A stretch of 43,271 bases of DNA from positions 1-43,271 of the forward strand of contig JABHUE010000160.1 in the NCBI GenBank assembly GCA_018672825.1, written 5' to 3'. The position numbers and the translations under genes were made by a program. This document shows positions 25,426 through 34,235 of this stretch, one piece after another. Numbering within the stretch: the stretch's first letter is position 1; every line of letters starts with the position of its first letter. This stretch comes from Pseudomonadota bacterium (GTDB taxonomy: Bacteria; Pseudomonadota; Gammaproteobacteria; Arenicellales; UBA868). The notes under the pieces were generated by a model that saw nothing but the letters and a program-made list of their open reading frames with translations, did no database searches and was not told the DNA's origin.

Positions 25426-26298
25426 CTACCCGCCGAGGAACAACTCACCCACTTTTGGATTCTCAAGAAGATCGCTACCTTTCCCCGCAATAGCGATTTT
25501 TCCAGAAACCATTACATATCCAATATCGGCAAACTCAAGACCTTTTTTGGCATTCTGCTCCACCATAATGATGGTTTTACCTTCATTATGCTGCAGGTCA
25601 TTTAGGATTTCGAAAACCATATCAATAAACTTTGGCTCGAGTCCAATCGATGGTTCATCGACCAACAAGACGTCCGGATTCATGACCAACGCCCGAGAGA
25701 TCTCAAGCAATCGACGTTCCCCTCCCGAGAGCACTTTCGCCTGATGTCGTCGACGAGCAGCCAGTTGCGGATATTTATCAAAAACTCTTTCTGCCGCTGC
25801 CTTCGACTCGGCGGCCTGATTTTTTAGAAACCCCCCCATCCATAAATTTTCCTCTACCGTCATTCCAGGGAAAATTGACTTATCTTGGAGAATGTAAGCG
25901 ATACCAGCCTTCGCCAGTTTCTCGCTTGGGGTTAGGGACGTGACATCGAGCTGTGATTTACCCTCTCCGATCAAAATATTGCCTGAGAAAATATTATTAA
26001 ATCCGAAGATTGCGTGGAGCACGGTTGACTTCCCCGCGCCATTTGGGCCAATCAGACATAAAGACTGCTTACGCGCAACGCGCAAATTAATGCCATGGAG
26101 TATCCGCATCTGCCCGTAACCCGCTTCCAAATTTTCAAGGGAAACATAGGGCTTACCTTCCGCGAGGTCATCCAACTGATTGATACTAATATCTTCTGCA
26201 ATAGCAGCTGTTCGACGAACAACTTCGTCCACAGAGATAACCGTTTCAACATTTCCTGCACCGTAGCCCTTTATGCGCTCTTTTGACTTTTCAATCAT
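25426..26298 (-). CDS. livF: Branched-chain amino acid-type ABC transporter ATPase LivF
   Basis: The second ATPase of the liv-type importer. Walker A is GPNGAGKS, the signature is 'VLSGGERRLLEISRAL', and Walker B is 'VLLVDEPSIGLEP'. At 290 residues it is about 50 longer than usual LivF (about 235). The extra length is an N-terminal extension (residues 1-51) with an acidic-to-neutral helix-like stretch before the canonical 'VSLENLEAGYGQMRILHGI'. No internal start would remove it cleanly, and GGAG is well placed before this ATG. The start overlaps the livG stop by one base (TGATG). Last gene of livK-H-M-G-F. Confidence 0.92.
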   Translation of the reverse strand: MIEKSKERIKGYGAGNVETVISVDEVVRRTAAIAEDISINQLDDLAEGKPYVSLENLEAGYGQMRILHGINLRVARKQSLCLIGPNGAGKSTVLHAIFGFNNIFSGNILIGEGKSQLDVTSLTPSEKLAKAGIAYILQDKSIFPGMTVEENLWMGGFLKNQAAESKAAAERVFDKYPQLAARRRHQAKVLSGGERRLLEISRALVMNPDVLLVDEPSIGLEPKFIDMVFEILNDLQHNEGKTIIMVEQNAKKGLEFADIGYVMVSGKIAIAGKGSDLLENPKVGELFLGG

Positions 26299-27041
26299 CA
26301 GTGAGCTCCCAGATAGGCATCGATCACACGCTGATCGTTTTGAATCTCTGATGGCGTCCCCTCTGCGAGAAGTTGACCATGTGCTAGGCAGTAAATATGT
26401 TCGGCCATATTCATAATGACTCTCATATTGTGCTCAATAATAAATAATGTGATCCCGAACTCCTCGTTAGCCCTACGCAAGCGATCAATCAGACCATTGA
26501 TTAGCGTGGGATTGATGCCGGCGGTAGGCTCATCCAGGAGAAGTCCCGTCGGCTCATTCATCAGTGCCATCGCGAATTCAAGTAATTTCTGCTGTCCAAA
26601 AGAGAGTGAGCCTGCTCGCAAAAACCGCTTTTCGTATAAACCGACAAACTCGAGTAACGATTCGGCACGCTCGTGCTCCTCGGAACCGTTTCTATTGAAA
26701 GCGTCTACAAAGCGCATCTTTCGATGCGGCAACGATATCAACATATTATCGATGCCATTCATCTGTCCGTATATCCGGGTTTGTTGAAACGTTCGCAGTA
26801 AACCCAATCGAGCAATTTTTTGCACCGGCATTTTTGAGATTTCCAACCCTTCAAAGCAAATACTGCCAGAGTCGATCGGATGGTAGCCCACAATTGAGTT
26901 AAATAAGGTTGTCTTTCCTGATCCATTGGGCCCAATCAACCCCGTAATTGCACCTTTTTTGACAGAAAGAGAAATATCGGTGTTTGCAGCGACACCGCCG
27001 TAGGATTTGCTAACATTTGTCACATCGAGGATCGATGTCAT
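26298..27041 (-). CDS. livG: Branched-chain amino acid-type ABC transporter ATPase LivG
   Basis: A 247-residue ATPase of normal LivG length. Walker A is GPNGSGKT, the signature is 'SLSFGQQKLLEFAMAL' and Walker B is 'GLLLDEPTAGINP', with the switch histidine in 'LFIIEHNM'. It pairs with LivF under the LivH/LivM channel. The start overlaps the livM stop by four bases (27038-27041), and its stop overlaps the livF start. Confidence 0.94.
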   Translation of the reverse strand: MTSILDVTNVSKSYGGVAANTDISLSVKKGAITGLIGPNGSGKTTLFNSIVGYHPIDSGSICFEGLEISKMPVQKIARLGLLRTFQQTRIYGQMNGIDNMLISLPHRKMRFVDAFNRNGSEEHERAESLLEFVGLYEKRFLRAGSLSFGQQKLLEFAMALMNEPTGLLLDEPTAGINPTLINGLIDRLRRANEEFGITLFIIEHNMRVIMNMAEHIYCLAHGQLLAEGTPSEIQNDQRVIDAYLGAH

Positions 27042-28078
27042 GACTGCTCATCCTCGGAAACGTCTTCAGCGACGCGTGATAAACCAAACCACTGCGGGAA
27101 CTTGTCCATTACCCATCCCACAACACCTCCCTGAAAATAAACAACCGTCACGACAATCAGCGCACCCAATGCAACCCATTGCCATCCCAACAAGTAGTTC
27201 CAGGTGACTTCTTTAAAAACATGAAACAAAATAGCGCCGACCACAGGCCCCCACAATGTTCCTGCTCCGCCCAAAAGGACGCAAACCACCATAAAGATAC
27301 CTAAATTAATAGTCTGGTAAGCAGTTTCGAGCGGCTCGAAGTGAATCAGTTGAAAAGCTGAAATCGCGCCCGCAACGCCAACAAAAAAGGCCGCAATCGC
27401 CCAGGCGGCCAATTTATACTGAAGGGTGTGAATCCCCATCGCTTCTGCTTTTTCTTCGTCATCTCGAATAGCATTAATCGCCGCACCAAAGCGGGTCGAG
27501 TAAAGCCACTTAGCAAAGACAAATAAAATCACCCCCGTTCCAGCAAAAAGGAAATAAAACATCACTTTGCCAACGTCATAGTCACCCGGAAACACTGGCA
27601 ACGAAATGCCTTGACCGCCTCCAACCCAATCCCAGTTGGACACCAACTCACCCGCCGCAATGGCCACACCAAGAGTGCCAATTGCAAAATAGGGGCCTCG
27701 TAACCCAAAGGTGATGAAACCAATAACCACTGCGATCAAGGAGCAGAACACGCCGGCCGCTACCATACCCAGGATTAATCCCAGGAAATACTGTTGGCTT
27801 GTAAAGACATAGATGCCACCACCGAAAGCATTGTTGTACTCACCTACATCATAAACAAGGGCAATCGCAACAACCGCAGCGACGTACATCCCGGTACCAT
27901 AAAACGTAATATTTCCTAAAGAGTTATAGCCCATCTGACCGCCTGTCATATCCCAAGTCAAGGCAACGATTATCATCAACCAGACGGTTGCAAGCTGAGT
28001 TTTAAAATCAGGAAATGCGAAGGGCGCAACAATGATGAAGGCAATTAGGGCGCTATAAAGATAGAATTTTTTTGACAT
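27038..28078 (-). CDS. livM: Branched-chain amino acid-type ABC transporter permease LivM
   Basis: A 346-residue inner-membrane permease with about nine to ten hydrophobic segments. The family loop lies in 'STRFGAAINAIRDDEEKAEAMGIHTLQYKLAAW', which contacts the ATPases, and 'GGAGTLWGPVVGAILF' is the other standard LivM mark. It forms the channel with LivH. It follows livH after 21 bases and overlaps livG. The hydrophilic C-terminal tail ends in an acidic stretch ('RVAEDVSEDEQS'). Confidence 0.93.
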   Translation of the reverse strand: MSKKFYLYSALIAFIIVAPFAFPDFKTQLATVWLMIIVALTWDMTGGQMGYNSLGNITFYGTGMYVAAVVAIALVYDVGEYNNAFGGGIYVFTSQQYFLGLILGMVAAGVFCSLIAVVIGFITFGLRGPYFAIGTLGVAIAAGELVSNWDWVGGGQGISLPVFPGDYDVGKVMFYFLFAGTGVILFVFAKWLYSTRFGAAINAIRDDEEKAEAMGIHTLQYKLAAWAIAAFFVGVAGAISAFQLIHFEPLETAYQTINLGIFMVVCVLLGGAGTLWGPVVGAILFHVFKEVTWNYLLGWQWVALGALIVVTVVYFQGGVVGWVMDKFPQWFGLSRVAEDVSEDEQS

Positions 28079-28099
28079 TTTCGTTTCGCTCTCGTTCTT

Positions 28100-29011
28100 C
28101 TAACGCAGGCTCTGACGAACTCGCCGCTGCTGACTGAGACGATAAATAAGCACTAGCAACAGAAGAATAACCGCGATCGCCTGCTGATACCCAATGCCGA
28201 AAATATGAGCGCCATACTGCTCAAGCACTCCAATACCAAGACCTGCTGCAATCACGCCCGGCAGATTTCCTAAACCGGCAGCCGTCACAATGACAAACGC
28301 ACGGATAGAGTGTGTGATTCCATAAAATGGCTGAATCACCCAAACCATCACAATGATCGCCCCGGCGGCTCCACAAATCGCTGCGTTTAGGGACCAAGTG
28401 AAAGCATAAACCTTATCCGTATTAATGCCGAGTACTCGCGCCGCGCGCGCGTCTTGAGCAGTTGCTCGAATCGCTTGGCCCATCCGACTGAACTTCATAA
28501 ACAAGATAACGCCAAGGGCAAGCGCACCCGCCATTAGAACCCCTAACAACTTGGCGATTGGTACATCAATAAATCCGTCCAAAAAATACAAAGTGTCGTA
28601 TCCCAAATCAACACTCTGCGTGTCCGATCCGAATAATAGATTGAGCAACTGGGCCATAATGATTGCAAGGCCAAACGTCGCAAGCAAGGTAGTGAACAGG
28701 TCGCGATCCAATATAGGGCGAATCATCAGGATATAAATTATCCATCCAATCCCTGCCATTAAAATAAAAGCAACGGGCACCCCAACTAATGCTGGCACCC
28801 CCATCTGCGTAAGCCACCAGCAGATGTATCCGCCACCGATTACAAAATCCCCCTGAGCGAGGTTTTTAACATTCATAACACCCCAAACAAGGGCAAGTCC
28901 ATAAGCAGCGAGCGCGAATAACGCGCCGATCATTATGCCGTCAAGCACAATCTTGAGATTAACAACCGGAAACTCTAGAAGGAGGCCAAAATTAGATACA
29001 AACTGTTCCAT
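28100..29011 (-). CDS. livH: Branched-chain amino acid-type ABC transporter permease LivH
   Basis: A 303-residue inner-membrane permease with about eight hydrophobic segments. 'GALFALAAYGLALVWGVMNVKNLAQGDFV' is the LivH opening and 'FSRMGQAIRATAQDARAARVLGINTDKVYAFTW' the ATPase-contact loop. It lies 150 bases after livK, and a long perfect stem-loop sits in that gap, probably lowering permease expression relative to the binding protein. Confidence 0.93.
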   Translation of the reverse strand: MEQFVSNFGLLLEFPVVNLKIVLDGIMIGALFALAAYGLALVWGVMNVKNLAQGDFVIGGGYICWWLTQMGVPALVGVPVAFILMAGIGWIIYILMIRPILDRDLFTTLLATFGLAIIMAQLLNLLFGSDTQSVDLGYDTLYFLDGFIDVPIAKLLGVLMAGALALGVILFMKFSRMGQAIRATAQDARAARVLGINTDKVYAFTWSLNAAICGAAGAIIVMVWVIQPFYGITHSIRAFVIVTAAGLGNLPGVIAAGLGIGVLEQYGAHIFGIGYQQAIAVILLLLVLIYRLSQQRRVRQSLR

Positions 29012-29088
29012 GGATAATCAGGACCGAGCGTTTTATGAGTGATACCCTTTTCAAAACGAGGGTGAAGTGCGCACGTGTCAACCAAGTT

Positions 29089-29129
29089 CCGATCACGCGG
29101 GTTAAGGTCGCCCCTTCCCGCGTGATCGG
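29089..29129 (-). repeat. Long perfect stem-loop between livK and livH
   Basis: Arms 29089-29101 and 29117-29129 are complementary over 13 bases without mismatch (outer end CCGATCACGCGGG). The 15-base loop can itself close by four pairs (AAGG with CCTT). No T-run follows on the minus strand. Such elements after binding-protein genes typically protect the upstream mRNA and reduce downstream expression. Confidence 0.7.
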
Positions 29130-29161
29130 CCCAAATCAACTACGATTTATCAAACTCGATA

Positions 29162-30385
29162 TTAGCCTCGTGGCCAATTTACCTGATGCGAAGCGAAATC
29201 TGACGGCGCCACAACGTTGTACTTGCCGTCCTGGATCTGGCGCAAAACCATCGGTTTAGCAACATTATTGCCTGCCTCCGAAAACTTAACGTTACCGTAG
29301 AATGTTTTCAGATCAGTCGCTGCGATGGCGTCGCGGACAGCCTCTTTATCCAGAGATCCGGCTCTCTCAAAAGCATCCTTAAAGACGTATATCGCCGCTG
29401 ATGCCTGCGCCAGCTGGTATGGAATAGGCCGATTTGCATAGGCGTCATACTTCGCTTTGACTTCGGAATTGAAGTTTTCTGCTGTGCCGAAGATCGGATC
29501 CTCGTAGGTGAGCGTTTCCGCCCACTGCGTCGGACACAGAATGTCATTGGCAGCGGCTCCAAACTTGCCCGTCACATCAGCAGCTTCACAGTGCGTAATG
29601 CCGATCATCGATACTTTAACGTTCTGTTCATCGATTTGCCGCACCGCGGTTGCGGCGCCCTTCGAATGCCCGCTCACAAGCAACACATCGGGTTTAAGCA
29701 ATTTAACCTTAGTCAAAATTGCACTCATATCAGCAAGATCCCTAGGCAATTTTTCGTCAATGACTGCTTTCATTCCGAATCGTTTTGCATCTTCGAGCAC
29801 ACCCGCCCGAATATCCAACGAAAATGGATCGTTCTCAACCGCAACAGCCACTTTTACTGAAGACGGATCTTTGCCAGACGCAATTGCTTTCTCAGCGGCC
29901 AGCGCAATTGCAGAAGCAAGGTACTGCTCAGATGTAGACAGGACCGCAAATAGATATTTATAGCCCTTGTTAAATAATGACCGAGAAGCACCTTCTGCTT
30001 CGATCATCGGGATTTTGTATTTTTCAGTAACCGGAGCGATCGCTTTTGTCATGCCCGACGAGTAAGGCCCAAGCATGTACTGCACTTTATCCTGATTAAT
30101 CAGTCGCTCTGCGAGTGTTGCGGCTCGATCTCCCTTCGACTCATCATCATAGTAGATGACATCAAAGTTGTAGCACTTTCCATCCACCTTAACGCCACCT
30201 GCGTCCTTTATTTTTTGAATCGCAAACTCGTATCCATTTTTAGTATGGATACCGTTGGTCGCATATTTACCGGTTAGTGATATCGCCGCGCCGAGTGTAA
30301 TCGATTCACACGCAGCGGTCGCCGCCCCAGGAAGCAGCATTGTGGCACCGGCGACTAGGCCCAGTACAGAAAGGTTGGCTCTCAT
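29162..30385 (-). CDS. Periplasmic substrate-binding protein of the liv-type ABC transporter
   Basis: A 407-residue type-1 periplasmic binding protein. Residues 1-24 form a Sec signal peptide ('LSVLGLVAGATMLLPGAATA' then Ala-Cys). The mature part opens with 'ITLGAAISLTGKYATNGIHT', the usual strand of LivJ/LivK-like proteins, and contains 'YMLGPYSSGMTKAIAPVTEK'. It delivers ligand to LivHMGF. The ligand is not provable: branched-chain amino acids are the default, but this family also binds amides, urea and aromatic acids. A perfect AGGAGG lies before the ATG. First gene of the operon. Confidence 0.92.
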   Translation of the reverse strand: MRANLSVLGLVAGATMLLPGAATAACESITLGAAISLTGKYATNGIHTKNGYEFAIQKIKDAGGVKVDGKCYNFDVIYYDDESKGDRAATLAERLINQDKVQYMLGPYSSGMTKAIAPVTEKYKIPMIEAEGASRSLFNKGYKYLFAVLSTSEQYLASAIALAAEKAIASGKDPSSVKVAVAVENDPFSLDIRAGVLEDAKRFGMKAVIDEKLPRDLADMSAILTKVKLLKPDVLLVSGHSKGAATAVRQIDEQNVKVSMIGITHCEAADVTGKFGAAANDILCPTQWAETLTYEDPIFGTAENFNSEVKAKYDAYANRPIPYQLAQASAAIYVFKDAFERAGSLDKEAVRDAIAATDLKTFYGNVKFSEAGNNVAKPMVLRQIQDGKYNVVAPSDFASHQVNWPRG

Positions 30386-30410
30386 AGGTTACCTCCTCTT
30401 GGTTAACATT

Positions 30411-30425
30411 TGAGTTTTAAACTCA
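30411..30425. promoter_or_regulatory. Inverted repeat upstream of livK
   Basis: TGAGTTT and AAACTCA are separated by one T, 26 bases upstream of the livK start. The repeat lies downstream of the candidate promoter, so it could be an operator or a small 5' leader hairpin. Confidence 0.35.
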
Positions 30426-30469
30426 TTCGACCTTCGATTTCTAACCAGCGGCCGATAAGTTTTTTATTT

Positions 30470-30497
30470 TTTATACAACTAACTCAATATTGCACAA
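30470..30497 (-). promoter_or_regulatory. Candidate sigma-70 promoter of the liv operon
   Basis: On the minus strand, TTGTGC (-35) and TATAAA (-10) are separated by 16 bases in AT-rich DNA, about 85 bases upstream of livK. The -10 matches consensus in five of six bases; the -35 is weak. Confidence 0.4.
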
Positions 30498-30646
30498 GAA
30501 TTACGGGAACACAAATAGTCGATAAAAACATCAATTAGAACCGGCTTTAACGTTTCTGCAGTCTACGACGCGGAGTTGTCGAATCCAATCGGTCGACTCC
30601 CAACGACGCAAACTTAATAAAACGGAACGCCAATAATCACCCAGTG

Positions 30647-31339
30647 CTATTTAATTTCGATTAGCTCAATTTCGAATATCAGTGTTTCTTCTGGGCCGAT
30701 CATCCCGCCCGCACCGGTACTGCCGTAAGCAAGCGCCGGTGGTATCACAACTTCCCAACGGGATCCCTCAGGCATCAACTGTAGAATTTCCTGCCACCCT
30801 GGGATGATACTGTTCAAACCAAAAGTTGCGGGCTGATTTCGCTTGATAGAACTATCAAATTCTGCACCATGGGTAAGCGTTCCACGATAGTGCACAACAA
30901 CCGTGTCGCTGGCAGCAGGTTTCTCGCCCGAACCCTCATCGAGAATTCGATACAGCATGCCACTATCGGTACGCATTACGCCATCTTGCTCAGCATACTG
31001 ATTTCGAAAGGTCTCGCCTGCTTCTACTGCAAGTTGCGCATCTACCATAGTTTGCTCCTGGGTCTGTTGTTGTGCGGATGTTATTGCCGCATTCATTTCG
31101 TCAATCGTTAATGCCGGTTCATTTCCAGCAATAACATCCTCAAGCGCCTGCGCCAAAAACGCCGGATTCACATCAAGTCCTTCCGATCTGAGTTGTTGTG
31201 CAATTTGACTGCCGATCTGATATCCAATTGCATAGCTAAATTGATCTTGGGTCGTTTGAGGTTTTTCCGTTTCTGCAATTGCGTTTACAGAAACCAGCAA
31301 AGTAGTTAAGAGCGCTAGAGCACTTTTAAATTTTTTCAT
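30647..31339 (-). CDS. FKBP-type peptidyl-prolyl cis-trans isomerase (Mip/FkpA-like)
   Basis: A 230-residue periplasmic or surface prolyl isomerase. It has a Sec signal peptide (about residues 1-22, ending 'VNAIA'). A helical N-terminal dimerisation domain follows, with 'FSYAIGYQIGSQIAQQLRSEG' and 'MNAAITSAQQQTQEQ'. The FKBP domain lies from about residue 120 to the end, with 'DTVVVHYRGTLTHGAEFDSS', 'VIPGWQEILQLMPEGSRWEV' and 'IPPALAYGSTGAGG'. It is close in layout to Legionella Mip and E. coli FkpA. The start overlaps the CDF transporter stop by four bases, with AAGGA before the ATG. Confidence 0.92.
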   Translation of the reverse strand: MKKFKSALALLTTLLVSVNAIAETEKPQTTQDQFSYAIGYQIGSQIAQQLRSEGLDVNPAFLAQALEDVIAGNEPALTIDEMNAAITSAQQQTQEQTMVDAQLAVEAGETFRNQYAEQDGVMRTDSGMLYRILDEGSGEKPAASDTVVVHYRGTLTHGAEFDSSIKRNQPATFGLNSIIPGWQEILQLMPEGSRWEVVIPPALAYGSTGAGGMIGPEETLIFEIELIEIK

Positions 31340-32460
31340 TTTTTTCCTTTTATAGTGAAGTCATCATCAATTTCTTTATCTACATCACGAGCACTCCCCT
31401 GAATCTCAATCGTTACATGTGAAACACGAGGGCACAGATTTTTTAATTGACTCTCGAGCTCATCAATCAATTCTTCAGAGCGCTCTAGCGTTGCGTGTAC
31501 AGCCGCTCGATCCATGATGTATTCGCGCAACTTGGGATCTGCTTTACGATTCTCGGATACGGAAGCTAGCATATCGCTCTCGTTTTGATCAATTCGATTT
31601 CTGAGTCCGGAAAGAATAGCCTCTTCCCTGAACTCGACTTCTGCTACGAGTACTGTGTGGTTCTCGTCCAAAACAATGCTGCGCAAGTCATGATATCTCT
31701 CTATCTCGCGGTGGGCCTTAGCAATCATCTCAAATACGGCCTCTGCGTCAGGGTCTCGAACCGCGAGAAGTAAGCGCATATTTACCGCCCCCAGTATTAC
31801 AGCAGTCACCCCCAGCATCAGTGCAATGACTATGGAAAAGGAGACGTCCCAGATCATGTTTCCTGAAATTCGGGACATTAAAATCCCAGTCGCCGCAAAA
31901 ACGACTCCTGTTACCGCAACAGCGTCTTCTAGCAAAACCGCGAGCAGTGTTGGATCGCTCGGCCGAAACAATTTCTGCCATGGTGAAAGATTTTCATCAA
32001 CAGCGCGGCGCTTGAACTCACGCCAAGCAACACCTAGAACATAGCCTTCAATGAGAAGGGCGAGCATTAACACAAGTCCGCCCAGCCACATGGCGTCAAA
32101 ACTGACGCCCCCTATATTTATAATCGTCTCGGTCGGGCTTTCTCCGACCCGGTCAAAGACATGCCAAGCATGGGCTAACCCGAGGCCACACCCAATCGAA
32201 AAAAGACCGATGGCGCTCCAAAGATTCCATAGATATTTTTTTTGCCCGTGACCAAACGCGTACTGGTTATCGGCTGCCCTCTTACCCTGAATCAGACCAA
32301 TTAACAGAAAAATTTGATTCAGCGTGTCCATGAGACTATGGACCGCCTCATTCATCATCGCAGCAGAATGCGTCGGCACTGCTACAGCGAACTTAAGCAC
32401 TGTAAGAATGCCGTTACCAGCAATTGCTGTAATAACAGCACGTTGGGATCCTGAAGCCAT
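31336..32460 (-). CDS. Cation diffusion facilitator (CDF) family metal transporter
   Basis: A 374-residue membrane protein that probably exports divalent metal (zinc, iron or manganese) by proton exchange. The first metal motif is 'HSLMDTLNQ' (His-x3-Asp, TM2), with 'AFGHGQKKYLW' in the following loop, and a second acidic site in 'LLEDAVAVTGVVFA' (TM5). The C-terminal cytoplasmic domain ('LVAEVEFREE', 'HVTIEIQGSA') is present and longer than usual. The metal cannot be named from sequence. It is translationally coupled to the FKBP gene. No Shine-Dalgarno is obvious before the ATG, and a Trm112-like gene is divergent 109 bases away. Confidence 0.9.
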   Translation of the reverse strand: MASGSQRAVITAIAGNGILTVLKFAVAVPTHSAAMMNEAVHSLMDTLNQIFLLIGLIQGKRAADNQYAFGHGQKKYLWNLWSAIGLFSIGCGLGLAHAWHVFDRVGESPTETIINIGGVSFDAMWLGGLVLMLALLIEGYVLGVAWREFKRRAVDENLSPWQKLFRPSDPTLLAVLLEDAVAVTGVVFAATGILMSRISGNMIWDVSFSIVIALMLGVTAVILGAVNMRLLLAVRDPDAEAVFEMIAKAHREIERYHDLRSIVLDENHTVLVAEVEFREEAILSGLRNRIDQNESDMLASVSENRKADPKLREYIMDRAAVHATLERSEELIDELESQLKNLCPRVSHVTIEIQGSARDVDKEIDDDFTIKGKK

Positions 32461-32569
32461 CGGTTTTAGAAAATCGAGAAAAAGATTCGAATGTTTATGT
32501 GAACCAGTTAGCGCAAGTATACTAAGGAATGTTCAAACTTCGGAACCTTGAAACCTCACTAGAATTGAT

Positions 32570-32836
32570 ATGCCGATTGATCGAAAATTACTAGAAATTC
32601 TGTGTTGCCCCGCCACCAAACAATCGCTTGTCGCCATGTCCTCGGACGAACTTTCCGCGATCAACCTGAAAATAGCTGCCGGGGAGATCACTAACTCTGG
32701 CCAAAAAATTGTCACTCAACTTCTTGAAGAGGGATTGATTACTCAAAACCGTTTGAGAATATATCGAGTAGACGACGGCATTCCTGTGATGCTGGAAGCC
32801 GAGAGTATTTCTGCCGATCAGCTTGAAGATCTTTAG
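32570..32836 (+). CDS. Trm112-like protein (YcaR family)
   Basis: An 88-residue protein opening 'PIDRKLLEILCCPATKQSLV' and containing 'IYRVDDGIPVMLEAESI', the hallmarks of bacterial Trm112/YcaR proteins. Eukaryotic Trm112 activates several methyltransferases; bacterial members are poorly understood. The usual CxxC zinc pair is degraded: only adjacent Cys12-Cys13 are seen, with no second cysteine at the normal spacing and none in the C-terminal half, so zinc binding is doubtful. It is convergent with sat. Confidence 0.88.
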   Translation: MPIDRKLLEILCCPATKQSLVAMSSDELSAINLKIAAGEITNSGQKIVTQLLEEGLITQNRLRIYRVDDGIPVMLEAESISADQLEDL

Positions 32837-32863
32837 CCTAATCCAATCATTAAAGATAAATAA

Positions 32864-32878
32864 GCGTGAGAGTCACGC
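32864..32878 (-). terminator. Hairpin at the end of sat, probable terminator
   Basis: GCGTGA and TCACGC form six pairs around a three-base loop and overlap the sat stop codon. On the minus strand the stem is followed by a T-rich stretch (TTATTTATCTTT). It could stop transcription in both directions between sat and the Trm112-like gene. Confidence 0.5.
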
Positions 32879-34063
32879 ATCTTCCGCGGCGTAATGCGCC
32901 ATCAGTATTCGGGCCACCTCAGGACGCGCAAACTCTGGCGGGAGATCCTCTCCTGCCGCCAACATCTCTCGAACACGAGTTCCTGAGAGAAGAACAAAGT
33001 CTTCCTTATGATGGTCCGGCGCGTCACGCATCATCACAACACGATTGAGTTTCCTTGAATAAGCAGTATGGTCTGCACAGAAGATTTCGATCTCGAGCGC
33101 GCCATCGGGAACCGAATGATCAAATATCGTTTGGGCATCAAAAGCGCCATAATAATCTCCGACACCCGCGTGATCCCGACCTACAATTAAATGCGTACAC
33201 CCTGCATTTTGCCGGAACACCGCGTGTAGAACGGCCTCCCTGGGTCCTGCATAGAGCATATCAAATCCATATCCTGTGATCATGACTGAGTTAGGCGGAA
33301 AATAAAGTTCAACCATCTTACGAATAGCCGCATCTCTTATGTCAGCCGGGATATCCCCAGGTTTAAGCTTCCCAAGCAGCATATGGATCAGAACGCCATC
33401 CGCGCCCACCGCATCACGAGCCATCTTGCATAATTCCTCATGGGCTCTATGCATTGGGTTCCGAGTTTGAAACGCGACCACTGTTTTCCATCCCCTCTCG
33501 CTAATCTCCTCACGAATCTGGACTGCCGTCCTGAAGGTTTCAGGAAAATCTTTTTCGAAATAGCTGAGATTTAAAACTTCGATCGGGCCTGCAATCACCT
33601 GATCGCCTAAAGCTTTAAAGGTGGCAACCCCTGGATGCTCTGAATCCGTCGTACCATAAACATGCAGGGCAATTTGTTCAATCTCTTCGGGTGACAACGC
33701 CTCGACTGACTCAACCTCTTGAATCGCCATCACAGGCTCGCCCACGATATTGGGATCACGGAGCGCAATACGATCTCCCACGTTAACCACATGATCTAAA
33801 GTCGTAATATTTGCAACCGGAACAGGCCAAAAAAGTCCATCCGACATTCTCAACTCAGTCGAGACACTTAGGACATCCGCCTTATTCATGAACCCTTTCA
33901 ATGGCGTGAAATAACCCGCACCCAGCATGACAGCATTTGCGGCCGCTGCCGAATTTACAACCAGCTGCGGCAGGGTCCTCGCTTCTTCCAGCAAATTTTC
34001 GCAACGAACAGAATCAGCGACAAGCAAAGGGGTTAGAACTTCTGAGCCATGGGGTTTAATCAT
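32873..34063 (-). CDS. sat: Sulfate adenylyltransferase (ATP sulfurylase)
   Basis: This is the single-chain ATP sulfurylase that interconverts sulfate and ATP with APS and pyrophosphate. Active-site motifs are 'QTRNPMHRAHEELCK' (Q-x-R-N-P-x-H), 'LLGKLKPGDIP' and 'IVGRDHAGVGDYYGAFDAQ'. The frame runs back to 34162, but the ATG at 34063 ('MIKPHGSEVLTPLLV') matches the family start and gives 396 residues. It is the homo-oligomeric Sat and differs from the CysDN type of enteric bacteria. It may serve assimilation or, reversed, sulfite oxidation. No aprAB, cysC or cysH is in the window. It follows DAHP synthase after 172 bases. Confidence 0.93.
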   Translation of the reverse strand: MIKPHGSEVLTPLLVADSVRCENLLEEARTLPQLVVNSAAAANAVMLGAGYFTPLKGFMNKADVLSVSTELRMSDGLFWPVPVANITTLDHVVNVGDRIALRDPNIVGEPVMAIQEVESVEALSPEEIEQIALHVYGTTDSEHPGVATFKALGDQVIAGPIEVLNLSYFEKDFPETFRTAVQIREEISERGWKTVVAFQTRNPMHRAHEELCKMARDAVGADGVLIHMLLGKLKPGDIPADIRDAAIRKMVELYFPPNSVMITGYGFDMLYAGPREAVLHAVFRQNAGCTHLIVGRDHAGVGDYYGAFDAQTIFDHSVPDGALEIEIFCADHTAYSRKLNRVVMMRDAPDHHKEDFVLLSGTRVREMLAAGEDLPPEFARPEVARILMAHYAAEDA

Positions 34064-34235
34064 TAAATTATCTCTAAATTTGTTTACGAGACTCGGACGG
34101 TCACGTGTTTTTTCAGCCAGACGTTTCAAGAAACTCGTCATTAAAAATAGCACTTTTCGCATAAGTAACGAAACAAGTATTTTTAATTACGGCATAAAAC
34201 GGTATTCACGTCGCATACAACATCGGGGTGACCTC

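Noticed and set aside
34064-34162. Longer N-terminus or signal peptide for Sat
   Set aside because: The extra segment is basic and not conserved in Sat. The cytosolic enzyme starts at the ATG at 34063.
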